A stretch of 64,000 bases of DNA. It comes from Nakaseomyces glabratus. Taxonomy: Eukaryota; Ascomycota; Saccharomycetes; Saccharomycetales; Saccharomycetaceae. Positions 8,862 through 17,001 of the stretch are shown here, in pieces. A program made the translations under genes and the position numbers. Positions within the stretch are counted from its first letter, which is position 1. Each line of letters starts with the position of its first letter. Location of the stretch: the NCBI RefSeq assembly GCF_010111755.1, contig NC_088963.1, positions 310,001 to 374,000 of the forward strand, given 5' to 3'. The notes beneath the pieces were generated by a model. That model was not told where the DNA came from and did no database searches. It worked only from the letters and a program-made list of their open reading frames with translations.

Positions 8862-9453
8862 ATTATTTCTTAAAAAATAAACCTAATTTTTTTAATATAA
8901 TAGTTTATGGCATATTTTGGTCCGGTCTTCTTTAGATGCTAGATTATGAATATTTAGATATATTTTATTCTTCTGACTATATATTGTAGACACGGTCTCT
9001 TATATGTACTGAAATAATTTTTTGCACTTTTCTCATCTCTTGGAGTTAATTTCAAACATTCTCTGAAGTGAACACAAAGCAATTTCTGTTGAGAATATTG
9101 CATTGTTTGCAAGGCAGGTGCTCTTAGTGTCTATTGGGATCGACAGTCCGCGGCCACTAGGGCGGGTAGGCTTCGATGATGAACGTCACAAAACCACATT
9201 TTGTGTTTTAGTGCAGCAATTTGACTCAAAAACGGCCGGAATACGATTAAGGGAATAGATGAGTTCACAAACAGATCAATATTTATAATTTACCAATCAT
9301 TTAGATTTTATTATTTTCTTGTATATATTTATTTCATTTTACTCTCTAAAGTATACCGTTTGCTAGTTACAAGTCCAAAATATTAAATTCCTTCACTACC
9401 AAAAATCAATTTAGTCAAAAATCTAACCTCCCAAAAAGAAACCAACATAAATT
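8862..9453. promoter_or_regulatory. RPL5-SPO19 intergenic region
   Basis: This 592-bp spacer is AT-rich on both flanks with a short GC-richer island at 9,120-9,240. The island carries two inverted middle-sporulation elements, annotated separately. No gene is visible. Confidence 0.7.
9185..9207. promoter_or_regulatory. Inverted pair of middle-sporulation elements upstream of SPO19
   Basis: GTCACAAAA at 9185-9193 is a full match to the Ndt80 consensus gNCRCAAAW. TTTTGTGTT at 9199-9207 is a second element on the opposite strand (AACACAAAA). The pair lies about 250 bp upstream of the SPO19 ATG. Ndt80 switches on middle meiotic genes, so this agrees with a sporulation role. Binding in this species is inferred. 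Confidence 0.65.
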
Positions 9454-10242
9454 ATGAAAAGGCCATTCATTTTCTCTTCTCAAATCTTAGCATCCTTTGT
9501 GGTTGCTGAACAATTTAGAGCATTTTTATCAACCGATGAAATTGGCAGTGATTCTATTCAGCGCGGCACCGATGACAATCCATTGGTAATCCGCATTGAC
9601 AAACAATCCTATTCGCCAGAATTAATTGACACTCTCACTAAGTCGACGAATATAATTTTTGCTGACTTACCAGATGTACCTGAATTTATCAAAGCTGATA
9701 AAATAAGCGACGTCGACTACCAAGTAGTTCAAAACACTTGGAAACATAAGGATAAAAAAAATGATGAGGAGGAAAAGCAGGATGATAACGACAAGAAGGA
9801 AGATAAAAACAAGCAAGAGAACAATGATAAAAATGAGGAAACAAAATCCAAAACCAAACCCAATTCCAAGACAGTAGAAGATCATAAGACGACACTTTCT
9901 ACAAAGACAACTACTCATTCAACCATTATTTACACTTCTTCCAAACCTGAAAAGACCAAAGAGAGTGAGGAAAACAGTAAAGATTCTCGTTCTGGGGACA
10001 AGGGTAAACCTTATGATGACTCAGAAGATAATGGGGATAGCGATGACGAATTATGTGACGATGAAGAAGAAAAAGAAAGTAAGAACAGTAACAAATTACC
10101 TTCAAATCACACTGAACCGCACTTGGGCGATAACGAAGATGAATTCTTTGACAACATTGGTAACCACTTAAACAACAGGGGCCACTACCAATGGCTACTG
10201 TATGCCATACTATTTGCTTTACCGTTTCCAAATATTTTGTGA
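9454..10242 (+). CDS. SPO19: Probable GPI-anchored sporulation protein Spo19
   Basis: Spo19 of S. cerevisiae is a meiosis-specific GPI protein of the prospore membrane and spore wall. The 262-residue product begins with a short hydrophobic signal-like segment (FIFSSQILASFVVA). A moderately conserved-looking N-terminal domain follows to about residue 100. Residues 105-225 are highly charged and low in complexity (Asp, Glu, Lys, Asn with Ser/Thr). A hydrophobic C-terminus (WLLYAILFALPFP) fits a GPI-attachment signal. Identity rests mainly on position between RPL5 and TAF14 (YPL131W-YPL130W-YPL129W) and on the sporulation elements upstream, because the sequence evolves quickly. Confidence 0.75.
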   Translation: MKRPFIFSSQILASFVVAEQFRAFLSTDEIGSDSIQRGTDDNPLVIRIDKQSYSPELIDTLTKSTNIIFADLPDVPEFIKADKISDVDYQVVQNTWKHKDKKNDEEEKQDDNDKKEDKNKQENNDKNEETKSKTKPNSKTVEDHKTTLSTKTTTHSTIIYTSSKPEKTKESEENSKDSRSGDKGKPYDDSEDNGDSDDELCDDEEEKESKNSNKLPSNHTEPHLGDNEDEFFDNIGNHLNNRGHYQWLLYAILFALPFPNIL

Positions 10243-10722
10243 TTCGAATGATAAAACAAACTATACAACTATTAAATATGCCTCGATTCACGAAAAAAAT
10301 ATACATATCCAACAGCGTGTATAAAATATATACTCCAACTGAATAATATTGCTAGATAAATAATGTTTGAAGCCACATCGAAAACACTTACTAAAACTTC
10401 TATATACCTTCAACAAGAATATATTCACAAGGTATTGATCATGTGACTTCTTTTTTCAAAACGACGGTACTATAGTGACAAAATATTTCGAAGAAAAAAA
10501 TTAAGAAACTCAGCGAAGTTCAGGCTTCTACACCAGTAACGTCTGAATACAGACTATTGGGAAGCGTAATCGAGGGCAGCTGAATTGACAAAGTAGCATT
10601 TTCGTGTGAATCATCTCTGGTAAAGCTCCTGCAGACGCCGATACATAGAAATATAGAACTGGCATTCAATTCTTCTTTCCAGGATTTACGTCTGAAGAGC
10701 ACACAGGAACACTAAGGAACAA
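10243..10722. promoter_or_regulatory. SPO19-TAF14 intergenic region
   Basis: This 480-bp AT-rich spacer between same-strand genes contains a CATGTGAC sequence near 10,439, similar to a Cbf1-type E-box, and A7-A8 tracts near 10,290 and 10,494. No gene is visible. Confidence 0.55.
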
Positions 10723-11679
10723 ATGGTAGCAGTATGTTAAACTATAATCTTTTTAAGGGTCTATGCTAAATATTTGCAATGAACAGACATCATAGTATTT
10801 TATTTTATATGAGGACAATGTTTACTAACTTTCTGAACTTGTGAGCTTTACCTGTACTGGACAAGTGTATAATGGGATTGGAAGTACGCGAATGACGCGA
10901 TCTTTTTTAATTGAATTAGAAAAAAACACTTGGTGGATAAGTTTCGAGTTCTTCTTCTATAGTCGACTAAGAGAACAATAAGAATCAAGACAGAACAACA
11001 CATTCTGCCCGATGTTCCTCCGGTAGAGAATTTTCCAGTGCGCCAATGGAGTATTGAGATTGCACTATTAGATGAAGAGGGCAAAGAGATGCCTGCCACT
11101 ATTTTCGATAAAGTGGTTTACCATTTGCATCCAACATTTGCAAACCCAAATAGAACATTTAATGAACCTCCTTTCAAGATTGTAGAACAAGGTTGGGGTG
11201 GTTTCCCGTTAGATATCAGTTTATACTTCCTGGAGAAAGGTGGTGAGAGAAAGATATCTCACGACTTAAACTTCCTGCAGGAATCATACGAAGTAGACCA
11301 TGTTATCCAGGTTCCACTGAATAAACCAACTTTGACTGCTGAATTAGCCAAAAGTGGATTTACAGAAGATACAAGTTCTGGCTCAAAGAGAAAGATGACA
11401 GGCTCAAATACTGGAGCCGAATCCAAAACGAAAAAGGCAAAGACTACTACTGCATCTACGATAAAAGGTAATGTTGACTTAGAGAAGCTGGCTTTCGGTT
11501 TGACAAAATTGAACGAAGATGACTTAGTTGGCGTAGTCCAGATGGTTACAGACAACAAGACTCCAGAGATGAATGTGACGAATAATGTAGAAGAAGGTGA
11601 GTTTATCATCGATTTATACAGTCTTCCTGAAGGATTACTAAAGAGTCTGTGGGAATACGTCAAGAAAAATACCGAATAA
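10723..11679 (+). CDS. TAF14: YEATS-domain subunit of TFIID, TFIIF, SWI/SNF, INO80 and NuA3 (spliced)
   Basis: Exon 1 is 10723-10731 (ATG GTA GCA) and exon 2 is 10963-11679; together they encode 241 residues (244 in S. cerevisiae). The joined N-terminus reads MVASTKRTIRIKTEQ, matching yeast Taf14. The YEATS domain (to about residue 130) reads acylated histone lysines and carries the GWGGFPLDI segment of the reader pocket. A Lys/Thr-rich linker leads to the C-terminal ET-like domain, nearly identical to yeast (VQMVTDNKTPEMNVT), which binds partners in several complexes. S. cerevisiae TAF14 also has one intron after a very short first exon. The unspliced frame has no ATG before 11,046, which would remove strands of the YEATS domain. 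Confidence 0.95.
10732..10962 (+). other. TAF14: TAF14 intron (231 nt)
   Basis: The 5' splice site is GTATGT at 10732-10737 and the branch site is a perfect TACTAAC at 10823-10829. The 3' splice site is TATAG ending at 10962, which restores the conserved reading frame. The branch-to-acceptor distance of 133 nt is long for budding yeast. An earlier TAG at 10917-10919 must be skipped, because its use would lead to an early stop. Confidence 0.88.
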
Positions 11680-11950
11680 AAAATGTACTATAAATAATTT
11701 ATAAACGTCTAAATGAAATAACTAGACTATCAAAACCAAAGGAATTTCGTAAAACATCAAATAAAGGGTTGACTACACCGCATAAATACATGAAAGAATA
11801 ATTGATTCAGGCTCTTGGTCATGGACTGGAATATTAGTGCCATCATATACAACAATGTTTGCAAACAACAAGTTCAAAAATAATAAGAGGGAAACAACAT
11901 GCCAGATTTTTTTGAAACTTAAAGTCGAAAGAATAAATTAAAGTTGATAA

Positions 11951-13528
11951 TCAATTTGGGGGAATACTCCCCTCCTTACTTCCTCTTCTTTTCGTCTTTG
12001 CAATTTTATCTAGATTACCTGTAACTCTATTCAAATATTCTGGCAGCGGCTTACCGGTCTTTAAATAATGTAACTTCCAATTTCTTGCTTTATCCTTCAG
12101 TTGTACTTGTGTCCGATTTTTCAGATTTTCATTGATTTTACCACCAGGGCCATAAAGATCTAAAATCTTAGCCCAAGCAGGTCCCAGATCGATTAAACCT
12201 GTGATCAAAGTTTTTTCTTCCTCCTTTGACCATGTTCTTTTGGCCTTCACCACCTTGACTGAAGGAGACTTACTGATAACATCAGATAAAATGGAATTAT
12301 TCGAATCCACTAACTGAGAATGAACATTCTCTCCACCACTCATGTGTGCATCATCCATAAAATTTTTCTGCATTCCTTGACCACTCTCATTCTGTAATGC
12401 AGATTGAATCTCATTATTAATGCTCTCACTTTCTGCATCAGTAAGTGGTCGAAGTTCATTGGCGTCAATTAACTTTTCTTTATTTCCAGTATCAAATGTA
12501 TTTCCAATAGGACTAGGATCATGAGAATTTACTGCTAAATCGGTGGTCAGGTGGCTACCAGTAGCAAACAGAATCTGTGGGTCGAAGTCAGATGGATTAA
12601 ACTCCAAAAGGGCAGTTTTAGATCTGCCTTTCTTACCCCAAACAATCAAGTTCATATTCTTGCCACAATATTCAAGCAATTCTTTGACAAAAAATGTCCA
12701 GTCATAGCTATTTAATAAGTCTGTGTAGTTGGTAAACTTAATTAGTGTTTCTTTCCTACGTTCACATCTGCCAACAAATTCTTTCTCAGATGGCGTCAAA
12801 ATCTTTTTCTCATTTGGGGCAACAATCTTTCTATTCACAAGTCTCATGGCAATATTATCAGGGAAGATAGTATCCAGTAGGATTCTTTTTTCGGCATCGG
12901 GTATTTGTTCATTGGCGCCCAGGTGGTCCCGGATCGAGGAAATGTACGCATGAGTCTTTAAGTCTAGATATATGATAGCTTGAGGTTTTAAAAATTTTGA
13001 GACTTGATCACCATTAGTTTGATCTGTTAGGATAGTATTAGGGCAAAAAACGTCCAAGTAAACTTTTTGTAAGAAATCAAAACCATAGGGCAAGCAGTTT
13101 ATTACCGTGAGAATGAATGTTACCAAATTGGCCTTCCGTATAGTAGATATGATATAAGCTTCGTGCCCTTTAAGTATAGTTGGTGGAGGCATATTCAAAA
13201 GCCACAAACCAGGAGCAACGTTGTTCACATTCAATAGCGGCGTTCTTGACTCGTAAACGTCACGGATATTTTTGAAGATCCTCACCAGCGTGTGGAACAT
13301 CTCCGATTCACCTGTTGAGATATAATTCTCCTTGTTTGAGATGACTGCAATAACATTGGGAGTGTGAGCATTTGATATCAGAAATCTTAACAGTTGTGTT
13401 GAGACATCATTTAAAAGCGATAATGTAGAGAGCGTGAGTCTCGTCTTTACCGGTAAGTCTTCGATTATATTAGCAAACCTATTAACGTCTTCAGTATCCG
13501 AAGACGCCATCTGAATATCACCTGTCAT
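11951..13528 (-). CDS. TBF1: Telobox-binding general regulatory factor Tbf1
   Basis: Tbf1 is an essential Myb-type protein that binds TTAGGG-like sites at subtelomeres and at promoters, including snoRNA promoters and, in several yeasts, ribosomal-protein genes. The N-terminal two thirds hold the TRF-homology-like dimerisation region, with VAPGLWLLNMPPPTILKGHEA closely matching yeast. The single Myb/SANT domain with telobox helix is at the C-terminus (KRTWSKEEEK, then VQLKDKARNWKLHYLKTGKP). The first in-frame ATG at 13528 gives 525 residues; a second at 13510 (MASSDTEDVNRF) is equally possible. An upstream TTG extension is unlikely. Position between TAF14 and HHO1 equals YPL128C. A Tbf1-type motif lies in its own promoter. 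Confidence 0.96.
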   Translation of the reverse strand: MTGDIQMASSDTEDVNRFANIIEDLPVKTRLTLSTLSLLNDVSTQLLRFLISNAHTPNVIAVISNKENYISTGESEMFHTLVRIFKNIRDVYESRTPLLNVNNVAPGLWLLNMPPPTILKGHEAYIISTIRKANLVTFILTVINCLPYGFDFLQKVYLDVFCPNTILTDQTNGDQVSKFLKPQAIIYLDLKTHAYISSIRDHLGANEQIPDAEKRILLDTIFPDNIAMRLVNRKIVAPNEKKILTPSEKEFVGRCERRKETLIKFTNYTDLLNSYDWTFFVKELLEYCGKNMNLIVWGKKGRSKTALLEFNPSDFDPQILFATGSHLTTDLAVNSHDPSPIGNTFDTGNKEKLIDANELRPLTDAESESINNEIQSALQNESGQGMQKNFMDDAHMSGGENVHSQLVDSNNSILSDVISKSPSVKVVKAKRTWSKEEEKTLITGLIDLGPAWAKILDLYGPGGKINENLKNRTQVQLKDKARNWKLHYLKTGKPLPEYLNRVTGNLDKIAKTKRRGSKEGSIPPN

Positions 13529-14743
13529 TTCTATGAGGGAACAGTAAATTATGAGAGGGCCACCGTTGCAATAGTCCACTAAAGGTAAAACCGTCAAACT
13601 TCGAAATATATAATCAAATTCTCAGTTAGAAACGAACTCTCTTGTTGACTATCTTTGGAATTATCAACTATTACTAGCACTTGCTTAGCCTACCTACTGT
13701 TTGCAGAGTCTCAAAAAAAAAATTGCCGCCCAAGTGAAGCCTAAGACCTATTCCAGTGCTTATATAAAGACCTAATCGGACTTATATCCACTATACACAA
13801 CAGATCGCATAAGGGCTTCCTTCACTACCCCCGTATTGTCCCTCAAGCCCTAAGGTCTTTCAACTCCCTGAATAGCATTTGGAAAATTTTACATAACGTA
13901 TCAAATGAGAGATCACATGACACATATGTACATAATATTACAGTTTTATAAATATCGCTGGAAAGCCAACTGAATAGTATTCATTATTTCTCTGTTAGAA
14001 TAACTATGTCTGTAGTAATAGAATAAAAATCAGATTTGTCTTTAGAATTGTATTTACTTGTGATTGATATAACATCAACCACTTAAATTATAACTTATAA
14101 GTAGAATTGAAGTTTGAAATAAATGAAGTAAATACCAAATAATAAATTTCATCGTATTTTTGCTGTATGAAAATATAATAATGTGAGCTACATACATAGG
14201 AAACCTTTCATGTTGGCAAAAAGTATGAGACAATTTTGAGAAATTAAAGTAAAGGGTAGAAAATAATATAATTATGAAAATAGAAAATAAAATAAAGAGA
14301 AAAGAGAGAAAAAAAATGAGAATTAATGAAAGTTTTTATCCAAAAATAAACAGTAGTATTACAATCCATCGAAGGGGTATCTTTATTTGTTTTGTTCTGA
14401 TAGAACCTGATTAGAGTTATTAATACTTCAATTCTGAATAGTAATGAAGAAGTGAAACACTATAACCCTAATCTTAAAATACAAAATAAAAAGAGCAATT
14501 TTTTTTTTCAAATAGGAAACTTTCAACTGACATTCATAATAGAGAAAGAATATGAGAAACGTTGAGTGGACGATCAACTATCATCCACTTATTTTTTTTT
14601 AATACAAAACTATTATTCTCATTATTAGGAAAATAAAAAAAGTTCAGTCATATTACAATTTAATTGACTCTTTTTTTCATAAAATTATGACACAAATGGG
14701 TATCTATTAGAAGCCCAAACTAAAAATCACAAGGACTCAATCC
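13529..14743. other. TBF1 upstream and HHO1 downstream region
   Basis: About 1.2 kb separates the TBF1 start from the HHO1 stop. The half near TBF1 has moderate GC with a Tbf1-like site and TATATAAAG near 13,760. The half near HHO1 (13,900-14,740) is extremely AT-rich with many A and T runs. No conserved reading frame, tRNA or snoRNA box pattern is evident. A region this AT-rich could hold a replication origin, but no single consensus can be claimed. Confidence 0.55.
13846..13853 (+). promoter_or_regulatory. Tbf1-like site in the TBF1 promoter
   Basis: AGCCCTAA at 13846-13853 fits the Tbf1 consensus ARCCCTAA and lies about 320 bp upstream of the TBF1 start. A second copy, AACCCTAA, is at 14464-14471, nearer HHO1. 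The placement suggests feedback control by Tbf1; occupancy is inferred. Confidence 0.5.
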
Positions 14744-15433
14744 TTAAATGGATTTGATAGACTCTTTACCCTTTTTCAAGATCTTAACCATACCAGATGG
14801 ACCAGAAGGTTGAGACAACTCACCGGACTCTACACCTTTCTTAATGGCATTATTGACTAGGTAGTCGAAGTTTACTACCTTCTCGACATTAGTTGGGTAT
14901 TTGTCCTTGATGAATTTCTTCAAAGCCATACGGGAGGCACCTTTACCGTTGTTCATGGATAGGACACCCGTTAGAATCATCTCTCTGTAAGTGATAGCAC
15001 TAGACTTCTTTTGAGTAGTCTTTTTCTTCTCATCCTTCTTTGGCTTGGTTACTTTTTTGGTAGTAGCAGTGGCGGTCTTCTTAGCTGGAGTCTTCTTTTC
15101 GGAGGCCTTGGAAGCGGTGGACTTCTTGGTGACCTTCTTGTCTGTGGTCTTAGCCTTTGTTGTGGTAGATGTAGAAGCTGGCTTCACAAGCTTCAAGACA
15201 CCAGAAGGACCCTTTGGAAAGTGGAATTCTTTGCTATCGATACCTTTCTTGATAGCGTTGTTGAAGTAGCTATCGAACAAAGAAACGGAAGCAACATCAG
15301 AGTGGTTATCCTTGATGTATTTCTTCAATGCTACACGACTAGCACCTTTACCGTTGTTCAAGGCTTTCAAACCTTCGATGATCAAGTTCTTGTAACCTGG
15401 TTTAGTATCCTTAGTAACTTTCTTGGCAGCCAT
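14744..15433 (-). CDS. HHO1: Linker histone H1 with two globular domains
   Basis: Hho1 binds linker DNA at the nucleosome entry and exit sites and compacts chromatin. The 229-residue protein (258 in S. cerevisiae) has the yeast-specific two-domain plan. The first winged-helix domain is at residues 13-85 ([20 protein letters not shown]). A Lys/Ala/Thr-rich basic linker spans residues 86-148. The second winged-helix domain is at 150-222 ([20 protein letters not shown]). The domains are clear internal duplicates, each ending in a GPSG turn. The ATG at 15433 is the first in frame. Adjacent TBF1 and NAN1 match YPL128C-YPL126W. Confidence 0.97.
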
Positions 15434-17001
15434 TACTGATTATGTATACGATATATTATTTTTGTTTGCTTGAATCTTGTTAAAAAATGTATTAATCAAC
15501 TTCAGTAACAGAATAGTGAAAAAAAAATAGTATTATAATAAAATAATCTTTTTTTAGCCCAAAATTTAACAATATATTTGTTGTTTATAAAACACGTAAA
15601 CTTTGGGAAAGCTGTTAGTTAAAGAAGTATATATAGAAGAGGCCTTTTGTTTATCGCAAACTTGCAACGGGGGAGGAGCAGATCAAATGATTAGCGTTGT
15701 TTGGGCAGCGAAAGATCATCCCAACACTATTCTCCTGCTAGAGTTGAGGCAGAAATCCATTCAACTTTGTTCGCACTGCTTGTGTGTGGGGAGTTTTTTG
15801 TTTGCAATGTTGTAAACAAAGGGAGTAATTGTTTTTGCATAAGACACGTACTATACGATCACCTCCATGGCTTTTGACTTTAAATTTGCTTTTTGGTGTC
15901 GCTGTTACAACTACATATGAAGACTGCCCTCCTCACAAGACAGCACAATGCCCAACGGTAGCTTACACCGCTAAAAGCACTACACTTCCCATTAACAATA
16001 CTTTTAATCCAACATTGCAAACCTGAAAGCCCATAATAGAGAGTAAACACATCGAGCTTTTTTTTCGCATCGCGGTACAAAAGCTGGAAAAGTAGAAGAA
16101 AACGCGAAATGTGAATATCATATACAACGACATAATAAAATGCAAGAAAGCTGGCTCTAACTTTCGGCCCTCACCTCCCGGCCCTTAGGGGCTCTTGCTC
16201 TTGCACTTCTCTTAATAGTATACTTTTCAGCGGTTAAAAGGTGTAGTCGGCGTTCTGTAGTCAGGAGGAGGAAGTGTTGTTACTTTCAGGTATGCTATTT
16301 AAGAACTTCAAGACAGCAACTCATTTTTTCCACATTTCTTGCAGAAATCTCATGTAATTGCCCATTGGCAAAATCGATTGCGACTACATGGGCCATTGGA
16401 AATAATACTGTCTGCGCCAGACACACATGGCTATGCATTTCAAAATAAAGTGTTGGCACGTCCTCTATTTTTAACCTATTAGACAGCAGATCGATTCTTT
16501 TAGCCGCCAATTTGAAGAAATTAGTTCTATGGTTAAGATATCATGTGATAATCATAATGTACGGTTCAAACATATGTGGGTTCTGGTTTTTCTTAGCTCC
16601 CAACTACAGGTGTTTCTGAGAGGGTTCCGAGTGAAGAATATGATTACTGCTACAGATGTTTCTGGACATTTTGGGACTAATTGAATGGAAAATTTTAATT
16701 GATATTTTCTTGAATTTTTTTTCATTTGCAAACTACAGTCTAGGACTCTTTTTTTTTGAATAGATGCGATGCGATGAGATGAGCTATTAACATTGAGATT
16801 ACACAAGCTGATAAAATTAAAACAAGTCTAGAAATTAAAGATATTCTGGTAATCTGCTGTTGGAACTGACTGCAAGTACTAGCAAATCCTACTGTGTTTT
16901 AGCTTTTACTTTTTATCCAAGTTATTCTGGCAGGCGGTATAAAACGCATATTAACTATACCCAGTTTGGAAGATAGATTACGTTTTTGAAAATAAAGAAA
17001 T
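15434..17001. promoter_or_regulatory. Divergent HHO1 / NAN1 upstream region
   Basis: This 1.57-kb spacer separates the HHO1 and NAN1 start codons, longer than needed for two promoters. The HHO1 side is AT-rich with A-tracts and a possible TATA near 15,629. The centre (15,650-16,300) has mixed composition with no convincing gene. The NAN1 side carries a PAC element and an RRPE-like A/T block. Short open frames near 15,603, 15,829, 16,295 and 16,552 lack any conserved feature. Confidence 0.55.
16771..16780 (+). promoter_or_regulatory. PAC element of the NAN1 promoter
   Basis: GCGATGAGAT at 16771-16780 is a perfect PAC motif (GCGATGAGMT), the site of Dot6/Tod6 in yeast ribosome-biogenesis promoters. 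It lies 221 bp upstream of the NAN1 ATG. RRPE-like sequences (GGAAAATTTTAA near 16,687 and a T8 run flanked by GAA and CAT near 16,715) lie just upstream, the usual PAC/RRPE pairing. Confidence 0.75.

Noticed and set aside
13529..13597. Upstream non-AUG (TTG) extension of TBF1
   Set aside because: The first ATG gives an N-terminus of the expected length. The same argument applies to TTG or GTG extensions of RPL5, SYP1, AEP2 and TAX4.
13912..14010. ATCACATG followed by AT-rich DNA, like centromere CDEI plus CDEII
   Set aside because: No CDEIII-like TTTCCGAA follows at the required distance, and the other CATGTG-type sites near 10,440, 16,545 and 61,098 also lack it.
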